Shown piece after piece: positions 43,587 through 53,100 of a stretch of 64,000 bases of DNA. The notes under the pieces were generated by a model. The model saw only the letters and a list, made by a program, of their open reading frames with translations. It ran no database searches and was not told the DNA's origin. How positions within the stretch are numbered: position 1 is the first letter of the stretch; the number at the start of each line of letters is the position of its first letter. The stretch comes from Candidatus Omnitrophota bacterium (GTDB lineage Bacteria; Omnitrophota; Gorgyraeia; 2-02-FULL-51-18): contig JAJVIE010000003.1 of assembly GCA_022072175.1 (NCBI GenBank), positions 244,598 through 308,597 on the forward strand, read 5' to 3'. Both the position numbers and the translations under genes were made by a program.

Positions 43587-43623
43587 ACCGGGCCGGGACA
43601 CCGGCCCGGTCTTTGTTTTTTTT
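43587..43623 (+). terminator. Intrinsic terminator after the glycine-zipper gene
   Basis: Perfect stem ACCGGGCCGG (43587-43596) and CCGGCCCGGT (43601-43610) with a GACA loop, followed by CTTTGTTTTTTTT. Confidence 0.9.
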
Positions 43624-43674
43624 GAGGGGCCAGGGACTACCCGTTACCGATCCGGAGGATCAAGGAGGTCGCTC

Positions 43675-44835
43675 ATGCCGTCCGATCCGCGTCGACCCGT
43701 CTATCTCGACAACCACGCCACGACCGCGCTCGATCCCTCGGCGCTCAAGGCGATGCTCCCGTACCTGCGTGAACGCTACGGCAACCCCTCGTCACGCTCG
43801 CACCGGAGTGGCCAGATGGCCGCTCAGGCCATGGAGGAGGCCAGGGCGCAGGTCTCCAAGCTGATCGGATCGGATCCGTCGGAGGTCTTTTTCACCAGCG
43901 GGGCGACCGAGGCTAACAACATCGCCATCAAAGGTCTGGCCCGGGCCTCCAAGCGACGACATCTGGTCACGTTGGATATCGAGCACAGGTCCGTGCTCGA
44001 CCCGCTGCGCCGTCTGGAAGCCGAAGGGTATGTGGTCACGCGCATCTCGCCCGGCCGCTCGGGAGTGGTCGACCCCCGCGCGATCGGGGCGGCCTTGCGG
44101 CCCGATACGTTGCTGGTGTGCGTGATGGCCGCCAACAACGAGATCGGGACCGTCCAGCCCGTCGAGGCGATCGCGGAACTGGCTCACCGGCGGGGGGCGT
44201 TGGTGCTCTGCGATGCCGTGCAGGCGGCGGGCAAGCTGGACCTGCGTCGGGTGACAGCCGGCGCGGACCTGATCACGCTCAGCGCCCACAAACTCCATGG
44301 ACCCAAGGGCGTCGGGATGCTCGGCGTGCGCGGCGGCCGGTCGAAGATCAAGTTGATCCCGCTGTTCGATGGCGGAGCCCAAGAGGGGGGTCTGAGGTCC
44401 GGGACGCCCAACGTGCCCGGCATCGTCGGGTTCGGGGAGGCGGCTAGGCTCGCATCGCTCCGGCTGACCGGCGACCGCGCTCGGCTCCTGTGGCTGCGCA
44501 AGCGTCTTTGGAGCCGTCTGCGGGACCAGCTACCCGCGATCCACCTCAATGGTGATCCGGAGCGCCGTCTGCCCAACAACCTCAACATCACCATCGATGG
44601 GGTCAAAGCCGCGGAGTTGTTGAAACGGGCCGTAGAGGTCGAGTTCTCGGGGGGATCGGCCTGTCTAACGTCCAGTCCAGAACCGTCATATGTTCTAAGA
44701 TCTATTGGACTTACAGAAGAGCAACGCTGGTCCTCCATACGCCTGGGATTGGCCCGCACGCTGACCGCTTCGGACATCGACCGGGCCGCCGCGGCCCTGA
44801 TCCGTGCGGTCCGGGACTGCCGCCGGACCGTTTGA
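43675..44835 (+). CDS. Cysteine desulfurase (IscS/NifS family)
   Basis: A 386-residue PLP enzyme releasing sulfur from cysteine. The ATG at 43675 has AAGGAGGT upstream. Motifs: YLDNHATTALDP at the N-terminus, FTSGATEANNIAIKG, CDAVQAAGKLDL, the Schiff-base Lys K206 in SAHKLHGPKG, and the persulfide Cys C330 in SGGSACLTSSPEPSYVL, followed by SIRLGLAR. The Cys-loop is of the long type, as in IscS. Codons 330-356 use many AT-ending codons unlike the rest of the gene. It probably supplies sulfur to the adjacent ThiF-rhodanese protein. Confidence 0.94.
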   Translation: MPSDPRRPVYLDNHATTALDPSALKAMLPYLRERYGNPSSRSHRSGQMAAQAMEEARAQVSKLIGSDPSEVFFTSGATEANNIAIKGLARASKRRHLVTLDIEHRSVLDPLRRLEAEGYVVTRISPGRSGVVDPRAIGAALRPDTLLVCVMAANNEIGTVQPVEAIAELAHRRGALVLCDAVQAAGKLDLRRVTAGADLITLSAHKLHGPKGVGMLGVRGGRSKIKLIPLFDGGAQEGGLRSGTPNVPGIVGFGEAARLASLRLTGDRARLLWLRKRLWSRLRDQLPAIHLNGDPERRLPNNLNITIDGVKAAELLKRAVEVEFSGGSACLTSSPEPSYVLRSIGLTEEQRWSSIRLGLARTLTASDIDRAAAALIRAVRDCRRTV

Positions 44836-44848
44836 CGACAGACCCTCC

Positions 44849-44868
44849 CGGGTATGGTAAAATACCCG
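44849..44868. promoter_or_regulatory. Palindrome over an extended -10 promoter, upstream of the ThiF-like gene
   Basis: TGGTAAAAT (44855-44863) is an extended -10. It sits inside the perfect inverted repeat CGGGTAT (44849-44855) and ATACCCG (44862-44868). TTGACG at 44832, at the stop of the desulfurase, is 20 bases upstream of TAAAAT. The layout suggests a repressor operator. Confidence 0.55.
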
Positions 44869-44898
44869 CCTTGATCCAGGACCCGTAAGGAGAAAAGC

Positions 44899-46056
44899 AT
44901 GTCTACGACTTTGACCCAGGAAGAGATCCTTCGTTACAGCCGCCACCTCATCATGCCCGAAGTCGGCGTGGAGGGTCAGGAAAAGCTCAAGGCCGCCAAA
45001 GTGCTGATGATCGGCACCGGTGGATTGGGATCACCCGCGGCGCTGTACCTGGCCGCGGCCGGCATCGGCCATCTCGGCCTCATCGACTTCGACAACGTCG
45101 ATCATTCCAATCTCCAGCGCCAGATCATCCACAGCACCCGCACCGTCGGCCGTCCCAAGGTCGAATCGGCCCGGGAGCGTCTGTCCGAGATCAATCCGCA
45201 CATCAAGATCACGACGTACAACGAGATGCTGACCAAGGACAACATCCTGCGCATCCTGCCCGAGTACGATATGGTGCTGGACGGCACGGACAACTTCCAG
45301 ACCCGGTACCTGGTCAACGATGCCTGCGTGTTCCTCAAGAAGCCGTTCGTCTATGGCAGTATCTTCCGCTTCGACGGGCAGGCGACCGTCTTCTATCCCG
45401 GCAAGGGTCCGTGCTACCGCTGCCTGTTCGCCGAGCCGCCGCCTCCGGGCATGGTCCCCAGCTGTGCCGAGGGGGGCGTGCTGGGCATCCTGCCGGGTGT
45501 GATCGGTGTGATCCAGGCGACCGAAGTGGTCAAGCTGGTCATCGGCAAGGGCGAGCCGTTGATCGGGCGGCTCATGCTCTATGACGCGCTCAAGATGAAC
45601 TTCCGCGAAGTGAAGTTCCGGCGCAATCCCAAGTGCCCGGTGTGCGGGGAGGCTCCGACGATCAAGGAGCTCATCGACTATGACGCGTTCTGCGGTGTGA
45701 CCCGCGGCCAGGAGGCCAAGCCGGCCAATGGCAAGGGCGTGCCCGAGATCGATGTCCGGACGCTCAAGGCCATGATGGACGGCAAGAAGAAGTTCACGCT
45801 CATCGATGTCCGCGAGCCGTCGGAATACGCGATCTGCAAGCTGCCCGGCGCCAAGCTGATCCCGCTGTCGACGGTCGCCGAGAGGGCCTCCGAGCTCGAC
45901 GGCACCGAAGACATCGTCGTGCACTGCCATTTCGGCGGGCGCAGCGCCAAGGCCGTGGCGCTCTTGCACCAGATGGGCCTGACCCGGGCCAAGAACCTGG
46001 CCGGCGGCATCGACGCCTGGTCGGTCGAGATCGACCCGGGCGTCGCCCGCTACTAG
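44899..46056 (+). CDS. ThiF/MoeB-family adenylyltransferase fused to rhodanese
   Basis: A 385-residue E1-like enzyme. The adenylation domain has GTGGLGSPAALYLAAAGIG, FDNVDHSNLQRQI and DGTDNFQTRYLVND. Zinc Cys pairs are CYRC and CPVC. The C-terminal rhodanese domain (about 285-385) has an active loop CHFGGRS with catalytic C343. It activates a ubiquitin-like sulfur carrier (ThiS, MoaD or CysO type), and the rhodanese may carry the sulfur. No carrier protein gene is next to it. Such fused proteins are widespread in thiamine, molybdopterin and cysteine biosynthesis. Confidence 0.93.
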   Translation: MSTTLTQEEILRYSRHLIMPEVGVEGQEKLKAAKVLMIGTGGLGSPAALYLAAAGIGHLGLIDFDNVDHSNLQRQIIHSTRTVGRPKVESARERLSEINPHIKITTYNEMLTKDNILRILPEYDMVLDGTDNFQTRYLVNDACVFLKKPFVYGSIFRFDGQATVFYPGKGPCYRCLFAEPPPPGMVPSCAEGGVLGILPGVIGVIQATEVVKLVIGKGEPLIGRLMLYDALKMNFREVKFRRNPKCPVCGEAPTIKELIDYDAFCGVTRGQEAKPANGKGVPEIDVRTLKAMMDGKKKFTLIDVREPSEYAICKLPGAKLIPLSTVAERASELDGTEDIVVHCHFGGRSAKAVALLHQMGLTRAKNLAGGIDAWSVEIDPGVARY

Positions 46057-46065
46057 CCGACCGCC

Positions 46066-47130
46066 TTGGCCGACACGCCGTCCTACGGGTCCTCCCGCGA
46101 GACGCTCGACAAGATGGGCGAGGCGCTCAAGGGCGCCCGCCGCTTGTGCGTCGTCACGCACGACAATCCCGATCCGGATTCGGTATCGAGCGCGTTCGCT
46201 CTGGCGTACCTGTCCAAGAACCTCTTCAAGGTCCGCGCGACGGTCAAGTACGGCGGCATCGTGGGCCGTCCCGAGAACCGCGCGATGATCCGCGTGCTGG
46301 GCTTGCGGATGTCCGAGCTGACGGAGAAGGATTTCAGCGCGGGCACCGCATTCGCGCTCGTGGACATGCAGCCGGGCACCGGCAACAACTCCTTTCCCGC
46401 CAAGCGTAAACCGGCCATCATCATCGACCATCACCCGCAGCGCAAGACCACCCGGGCGGATCTCATGCACATCCGCACCGATTACGGCGCGACCGCCACG
46501 ATGCTGACCGAACTGCTCTTGGCCAGCGAGCTCGACATCCCGACACCGTTGGCGACGGCGCTGTCCTACGGGATCAGCTCCGAGACCCAGGACCTCGGTC
46601 GCGAGGCCGGGGAGAGGGATATCGCCGCGTATCTGGCGCTCTTCCCCAAGAGCAACAAGAAGATGCTGGCCAGTATCGAGCACCCCAAACTGCCGGTCGA
46701 TCATTTCGTCACCCTCAACAAAGCCCTGCACCACACCGTCGTGTACAAGAACGCCGTGGCTACCTGTCTCGGTGAGATCGACAACCCCGACTCGGTGGCG
46801 TTCATCGCGGACTTCATGCTGCGCCTGGAGCGGATGAGCTGGTGCATGTGCCTGGGGCGCTACCGCGATAAGATCATCGTTTCCATCCGCACGACCAACC
46901 AACAGGGGCGCGCCGGAAGGTTCCTGCGGTCGCTGCTGGGCAAGCGCGGCACCGCGGGCGGGCACGGCATGATCGCGGGGGGTCAAGTGCCCTGTTCGAT
47001 GGAGCACGAAAGCTGTACCCGTCTCGAAGAGGAATTGGTCAAGGATTTCATGCGTAAGCTGGGTTACAAGGAGGACGCCGCGATGACACCCCTGCTCCTG
47101 GTCAGCGAACCTGACGGAGGCCCTCGATGA
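46066..47130 (+). CDS. DHH-family phosphoesterase (RecJ/NrnA-like)
   Basis: A 354-residue protein with a TTG start (46066), 9 bases after the ThiF-like gene. DHH motifs: VTHDNPDPDSVSSAFAL (motif I with metal ligands), IIIDHHPQRKTT (the DHH itself), and GGHGMIAGGQVP in the DHHA1 domain. It resembles NrnA/YtqI-type nanoRNases and pAp phosphatases or a RecJ-like exonuclease; the short length favours the nanoRNase group. pAp phosphatase activity would suit the sulfur metabolism context, but this is a guess. Confidence 0.88.
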   Translation: MADTPSYGSSRETLDKMGEALKGARRLCVVTHDNPDPDSVSSAFALAYLSKNLFKVRATVKYGGIVGRPENRAMIRVLGLRMSELTEKDFSAGTAFALVDMQPGTGNNSFPAKRKPAIIIDHHPQRKTTRADLMHIRTDYGATATMLTELLLASELDIPTPLATALSYGISSETQDLGREAGERDIAAYLALFPKSNKKMLASIEHPKLPVDHFVTLNKALHHTVVYKNAVATCLGEIDNPDSVAFIADFMLRLERMSWCMCLGRYRDKIIVSIRTTNQQGRAGRFLRSLLGKRGTAGGHGMIAGGQVPCSMEHESCTRLEEELVKDFMRKLGYKEDAAMTPLLLVSEPDGGPR

Positions 47131-47489
47131 ACCAGGGGCCCGACATCATCGAGAGCCAGGACCGGACGCTGCCTTCAGAGGCGCGCGAGGACGTCGAGGG
47201 GCGGCTGGGCGCCCGCCGCAACAATGTGCGGAGCGTGGAGCTCCGCTTGACCGGCGAGAACGTCGAGGGCGCGCGCGAGTTCGCGCGCCTGCTCATCGGG
47301 CTCAAGAAAAGAGGTGTGCGCATCTCGCACGACCTGACGATCCGCCTGGATTTCCCCAAAGGCGTGCATCAGGACCTCGCGCTGGCGCTGGTCGAGGGCA
47401 TGCCCCGTCCGCACAACGGCTCCGTCAAGGTCCGACTCAAGCTCGATCCCCGCAGATCACCGCGCAACGCCCATGGAGAGGCCCGATGA
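47127..47489 (+). CDS. Small protein of unknown function between DHH and PepA genes
   Basis: A 120-residue soluble protein with ATGA overlaps at both ends. The middle (VRSVELRLTGENVEGAREFA, then RISHDLTIRLDFP) suggests an alpha/beta fold with VEL and TIRLDF strands. The C-terminus is basic and Pro/Arg-rich. No Cys or catalytic motif. No family recognised. Translational coupling with both neighbours implies a shared role or a stable complex. Confidence 0.75.
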   Translation: MNQGPDIIESQDRTLPSEAREDVEGRLGARRNNVRSVELRLTGENVEGAREFARLLIGLKKRGVRISHDLTIRLDFPKGVHQDLALALVEGMPRPHNGSVKVRLKLDPRRSPRNAHGEAR

Positions 47490-48985
47490 ACATCAGACTC
47501 GTCGATCCGAAGACGTCCGCACGCCACCCCGAGGTCCTGGGTGTGGGTGTTTTCGAGGACCAGCCCAGGACGGCCGTATCCGCGCTCCCGGCCGCCGTCA
47601 GGGCGCGTGTACAGGAGGCGCTGTCCTCCGGCAAGTGCAAGGGCTCCTCGGGAGAGGTGTTCGCGGTATTCGTTCCGGGGTCCGGTCCCGAGTGCGTGTT
47701 CCTGATCGGGCTAGGCAAGCGCGAGACGCTCAAGCTCGAGCGGGTGCGTCTGGCCGCCGCCCGTTTGCGCTCGCAGGCCGCCGCCTGCAAGTACGCTGCG
47801 CTCCGTCTGGACCTGGAGTCCGTCCGCGGGGCGCTTCCGATGGCCGATGTGATCGGCGCCGCCGTCGAGGGCCTGCGCATGTCCGCGTACCGTTTCGACA
47901 AGTACAAGACCTCCGGCAAGGACAGGAAGCCGTCCGGACCCTCGGAGGCGGAGCTTGGACTGCGTTCTCCGGGAGCGGGGGAGAGGCGCGCGTTGGCCGA
48001 GGCCGAGATCCTGGCCGAGACCGTGAACTGGACGAGGGATTTCGCCAACGAACCGGCCAACGTCCTGACACCGGTCCGGCTGGCGGCCGTCGCGCGACGG
48101 ATGGCTTCCGAGGAGCGCCTGTCCTGCCGCGTCCTCGGCCGCGCCGAGTGCCTCAAGCTGGGCATGGGCGGCATCATCGGCGTCTCGCAGGGCAGTTCGT
48201 ATCCGCCGCAACTGATCGTCCTCGAATACAAGCCCAAAGGCGTCAAGGACCAGCGTCCCGTCGTGCTCGTGGGCAAGGGCGTCACGTTCGATACGGGCGG
48301 GATCTCGCTCAAGCCCGGTCCCGGTATGGAGTGGATGAAATACGACATGTGCGGCGCGGCCGCCGTGATCGGCGCTCTCCGGGCCATCGCGAGGCTCAAG
48401 CTGCCGGTGCCTGTCGTGGGTCTGGCGCCCGTCGTCGAGAACATGCCCGGGTCCAAGGCCCAGCGGCCCGGCGACATCATCCGCTGTATGAACGGCAAGA
48501 CCGTCGAAGTGCTCAACACCGACGCTGAGGGCCGGCTCATCCTGGCCGACGCGCTCTGCTACGCCGAGCGCTACAAGCCGCGCCACCTCATCGACATCGC
48601 CACGCTCACGGGCGCCTGCTCGGTCACGTTCGGTGACGCGGCCAGCGCGGTCATGAGCAGTGACCCCGAGTTGACCGCGCGGCTCAAGAAAGCCGGCGAG
48701 CACACCGGAGAGCGCCTCTGGGAGATGCCGCTGTACGAGGAGTACAAGGAGCTCATCCGGGCCACGCACGCCGACATCCAGAACATCTCCAAGAAGAACG
48801 TCGGGATCATGACCGCGGGTCTTTTCCTGAGGGAGTTCTCGGGTCACGCCGGGTCGTGGGCCCACCTCGATATCGCGGGCACCGGTTTCGCGGACGGTGA
48901 CCGGCCCTTGGGTCCCAAGGGCGTCACGGGCATGGGCGTGCGTTTGTTCACCCGCTTCGTCCGCGACCTGGCCGCGGAGCGTTGA
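47486..48985 (+). CDS. pepA: Leucyl aminopeptidase (M17)
   Basis: A 499-residue cytosolic hexameric metallo-aminopeptidase. The C-terminal catalytic domain has GKGVTFDTGGISLKPG with the conserved Lys and Asp, KYDMCGAAAVIGAL, and NTDAEGRLILADALCYAE, the M17 signature. The N-terminal macro-like domain (1-170) is normal. It overlaps the previous gene by 4 bases and the next by one base. PepA homologues can also bind DNA as regulators, but nothing here supports that. Confidence 0.96.
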   Translation: MNIRLVDPKTSARHPEVLGVGVFEDQPRTAVSALPAAVRARVQEALSSGKCKGSSGEVFAVFVPGSGPECVFLIGLGKRETLKLERVRLAAARLRSQAAACKYAALRLDLESVRGALPMADVIGAAVEGLRMSAYRFDKYKTSGKDRKPSGPSEAELGLRSPGAGERRALAEAEILAETVNWTRDFANEPANVLTPVRLAAVARRMASEERLSCRVLGRAECLKLGMGGIIGVSQGSSYPPQLIVLEYKPKGVKDQRPVVLVGKGVTFDTGGISLKPGPGMEWMKYDMCGAAAVIGALRAIARLKLPVPVVGLAPVVENMPGSKAQRPGDIIRCMNGKTVEVLNTDAEGRLILADALCYAERYKPRHLIDIATLTGACSVTFGDAASAVMSSDPELTARLKKAGEHTGERLWEMPLYEEYKELIRATHADIQNISKKNVGIMTAGLFLREFSGHAGSWAHLDIAGTGFADGDRPLGPKGVTGMGVRLFTRFVRDLAAER

Positions 48986-50016
48986 TGAAAGCCGTTTTCC
49001 TGCGCCGTCACGGAGGGCCCGAGGTCCTCGAGTACGGCGTGCGTCCCGATCCCAAGCCCGGTCCGGGCGAAGTGCTGGTGTCGGTGCGCGCTTGCGCGCT
49101 CAACCATCTGGACATCTGGGTGCGCCAGGGTTTGCCCGGTGTTTCCATACCCCTGCCGCATATCCCCGGCTCGGATGTCTGCGGTGTCGTGCTCTCGACG
49201 GGGCCCGGAGCGGGGCGTTTCAAGCGAGGTCAGCGCGTGATCGTTTCTCCAGGCCAAGTCCCGCCGGGGGACCCCGAGGGCTATGCGGCCCGCGACAGCT
49301 ATTCGCACCGGTTCCGCATCATGGGCCTGCAGACGCCGGGCGGATACGCCGAGAAGGTCGTCGCCGAGGAGCGCTTCGTTGTGCCGGTGTCGTCCCGATG
49401 GTCCGACGCCGAGTGGGCGGCCCTGCCGCTGGCGGGCCTCACGGCCTATCATATGCTCGTGACGCGCGCGGGCCTGAGGGCCGGGGAGACCGTGCTCGTG
49501 CACGCGGCCGGCTCCGGCATCGGCGCCTACGCCGTGCAGATCGCCAAGACCCTCGGAGCGACGGTGCTGACGACGGTGGGGGACCCGCGGAAGGTCACGC
49601 CGGCCCTGAAGCTCGGGGCCGATGAGGTCATCCAGTACCGCCGCGAGGATTTCTCCGAAAAGGTCCGGGCGCTCACCGGCGGTCGCGGCGTGGATGTGAT
49701 CTTCGAGCACATCGGACCCGAGACCTGGCCCAAGAACCTCACATGCCTGGCCCGCGGAGGCCGCATGGTCACCTGCGGGGCGACCTCCGGCCCGAAGGCC
49801 GAAGTGGATATCCGGTACCTGTATTCCAAACAGCTCAGCATCCTCGGTTCTTACATGGGAAGTTTCGCCGAGCTCTCGAGGGTCATCGAGATGGCCGAGG
49901 GCGGGACGCTGCGTCCCGTCGTCGACCGGACCTATTCGCTACGCCGGGCCGCCGAAGCCCATCGCCGCATGGAGTCCCGGGCGAACTTCGGCAAGATCGT
50001 GCTCAGGGTCCGCTGA
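48985..50016 (+). CDS. Zinc-free quinone reductase-like alcohol dehydrogenase family protein
   Basis: A 343-residue medium-chain dehydrogenase/reductase. The ATG at 48985 overlaps the pepA stop; a TTG one codon earlier is possible. MKAVFLRRHGGPEVLEYG, NHLDIWVRQGLPG, GSDVCGVV, and the cofactor-binding HAAGSGIGAYAVQIAKTLGA show a QOR/zeta-crystallin relative. The structural Zn loop Cys set is missing (PPGDPEGYAARDSYSHRF instead), so it is not a zinc alcohol dehydrogenase. Substrate unknown. Confidence 0.9.
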   Translation: MKAVFLRRHGGPEVLEYGVRPDPKPGPGEVLVSVRACALNHLDIWVRQGLPGVSIPLPHIPGSDVCGVVLSTGPGAGRFKRGQRVIVSPGQVPPGDPEGYAARDSYSHRFRIMGLQTPGGYAEKVVAEERFVVPVSSRWSDAEWAALPLAGLTAYHMLVTRAGLRAGETVLVHAAGSGIGAYAVQIAKTLGATVLTTVGDPRKVTPALKLGADEVIQYRREDFSEKVRALTGGRGVDVIFEHIGPETWPKNLTCLARGGRMVTCGATSGPKAEVDIRYLYSKQLSILGSYMGSFAELSRVIEMAEGGTLRPVVDRTYSLRRAAEAHRRMESRANFGKIVLRVR

Positions 50017-50057
50017 GCCGAACCCATCCTCCCGGGGCACGGGGCGTGGCTTTTCTT

Positions 50058-50086
50058 TTGAAATCTAAAACTGACTTTTGTATACT
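50058..50086 (+). promoter_or_regulatory. Promoter of the glutamate synthase operon
   Basis: TTGAAA (50058-50063), 17-base spacer, TATACT (50081-50086). The start point falls near 50093, about 33 bases before the ATG, and AGGAAAAG is the ribosome-binding site. Confidence 0.75.
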
Positions 50087-50125
50087 TATTTGGCTTTGGA
50101 TGACCGACTGCCAGCATAGGAAAAG

Positions 50126-53100
50126 ATGAGCCAGCACGCACCCCATAAACAAGGCCTCTACGACCCCGCATACGAGAAGGACAGTTGCGGCGTCGGCTTC
50201 GTTGTCCATATTAAGGGTAAGCGCTCGCATGACATCGTGCGTCAGGCGCTCACCGTCCTCGTCAATCTGCGGCATCGCGGCGCCTGCGGCTGTGAGACCA
50301 ATACCGGCGACGGAGCCGGCATCCTCCTGCAGGTCCCGCACGAGTTCCTGACCGCCGCCTGCAAAGAGGCCGGGTTCACGTTGCCCGAGCGCGGCGCGTA
50401 CGGGGTCGGTATGCTCTTCGTCTCGCGCGACAAAGCCGAACGGGACGCCGTCGAGAAGCGTTTCTCCGAGATCGCCGCCGAGGAAGGATTGCGCGTGATC
50501 GGTTGGCGCACCGTCCCGACCGACGATTCCTCGCTGGGTCCGACGGCCCGGGCCTCCGAGCCTCACGTGAGACAGGTCTTCATCTCGCGCGACACCAAGC
50601 ACAGGGACGAGCTGGACTTCGAACGCAAGCTCTACATCCTGCGCCGCCGCGCCGAGAACGCGATCCGTCACTCGGGCCTCAAGGGCGGGGAGGGGTTCTA
50701 CATCCCCAGTCTGTCGGCCCGGACGATCGTCTACAAGGGCATGCTGATGTCCGAGCAGGTCGATCAATTCTACCCCGAGCTCAAGGACGAGCGCGTGGTC
50801 TCGGCCCTGGGACTGGTGCACTCGCGCTTCAGCACCAACACCTTCCCCAGCTGGGAGAGGTCGCATCCGTACCGCTTCATCGCGCACAACGGTGAGATCA
50901 ACACCCTGCGTGGTAACGTCAACTGGATGCACGCCCGTCAGGCCATGTGCGAATCCCCGCTCTTCGGGGCCGACATCAAGAAGCTCCTGCCCGTCATCGA
51001 CGAGGACGGGAGCGACTCGGCGATGTTCGACAACTGCCTGGAGTTCCTGGCCCTCGGCGGACGCACCCTGCCCCACGCGGTCATGATGATGATCCCCGAG
51101 CCGTGGTCCAACCATGAGACCATGGACCCGGCCAAGAAGGCTTTCTACGAATACCACAGCTCGCTGATGGAGCCGTGGGACGGACCGGCCTCGATCGCTT
51201 TCACGGACGGCACCCGCATCGGCGCCATCCTCGACCGCAACGGACTGCGTCCGTCGCGCTATTACGTCACCAAGGACGACCGCGTCATCATGGCCTCCGA
51301 GGTCGGCGTGCTCGAGGTCCCCGCCGACCAGGTCCTGCACAAAGGCCGCCTCCAGCCCGGCCGCATGTTCCTCGTCGACACTCAGGAAGGCCGCATCGTC
51401 GCCGATGAGGAGCTCAAGAAGAACATGGCCTCCGAGCATCCGTACCGCCGGTGGCTCGATGAGCATCTGGTGCCGCTCGAGAGCCTGCCCGAGGCGCCGC
51501 ACGTGCACGAGCCCGATCACAAGACGGTGCTCGCGCGCCAGCAGGCTTTCGGATACACGTTCGAGGACCTGCGGATGATCATGGCGCCGATGGGTCAGCA
51601 CGGCGTCGAGCCGGTCGGGTCCATGGGAACCGACACCCCGCTGGCCGTGCTCTCCGACAAGCCCCAGCCGTTGTACAACTATTTCAAGCAGCTCTTCGCT
51701 CAGGTCACGAACCCTCCGATCGATTGTATCCGCGAGGAGATCGTCACCTCAACGGACACGACGATCGGCTCCGAGCGCAACCTGCTCAAGCCCGAGCCCG
51801 AGAGCTGCCGCCAGATCAAGCTCAAGAGCCCGATCCTCTCCAACGAGGAGTTCGAGAAGCTCCGTCACATCAAGGACCCTCATTTCAAATCGGTCAACCT
51901 GTCCATCCTATATAAGGTCTCCGGCGGCCGCGCCGCGCTCGAGTCCGCGCTGGAGGACGTGTACAAGAAGGCGAGCGAGGCCATCCGCGGCGGCGCCAAC
52001 CTCATCGTGTTGTCCGACCGCGGCGTCAGCTCCGAGCTGGCCCCGATCCCCGCGCTCCTGGCCGTCTCGGGCGTGCACCATCACCTGATCCGGGAGGGTA
52101 CCCGCACCAAGGTCGGCCTGATCCTGGAATCGGGCGAGCCGCGCGAGGTGCATCACTTCGCCGTGCTCATCGGCTACGGCGCCGGAGCCATCAACCCGTA
52201 CCTGGCGTTCGAGACGCTGGACGACATGATCCGTCAGGGCATCCTCGTCAACATCGACCACAAGACGGCCGTGAAGAACTACGCCAAGGCCGTCGCCAAG
52301 GGTGTCGTGAAGGTCATGTCCAAGATGGGGATCTCCACGATCCAGAGCTACCGCGGCGCGCAGATCTTCGAGGCCATCGGCCTCAGTCGCGAGCTCATCG
52401 ACCGGTACTTCACCTGGACGCCCTCGCGCATCGAGGGGATCGGTCTGGGCGAGATCACCCAGGAGGTCGAGCGGAGGCACCGGCACGCTTTTCCCGATCG
52501 TCAGGTCAACGGTACCGTGCTCGATCCGGGCGGGCAGTACAAGTGGCGCAAGGACGGCGAGTACCATCTCTTCAACCCCGAGACGATCCACAAGCTGCAA
52601 CTGGCCACTCGCACCAACGATTTCAAGGTCTTCCAGGAGTACTCCCGCGCGGTCGACGATCAGAGCCGCAGGCATTGCACGCTGCGAGGACTGCTCGATC
52701 TGAAGCCCGGCGCCAAGCCCGTGCCCCTCGAAGAAGTCGAGCCCGTCGAGGCCATCATGAAGCGCTTCAAGACGGGCGCGATGTCCTATGGCTCGATTTC
52801 CAAGGAAGCGCACGAAGCCCTGGCCATCGCGATGAACCGCGTCGGCGGCAAGAGCAACACCGGAGAGGGCGGAGAGGACCCGCAGCGCTTCAAGCCCGAG
52901 CCCAACGGAGACTCCAAGAACAGCGCGATCAAGCAGGTGGCGTCGGGCCGCTTCGGCGTGACGAGCAACTACCTGGTCAACGCGCGTGAGATCCAGATCA
53001 AGATGGCCCAGGGCGCCAAGCCCGGAGAGGGCGGGCAGCTCCCCGGAGGCAAGGTCTATCCGTGGATCGCCAAGGTCCGCTTGTCCACGCCGGGCGTCGG

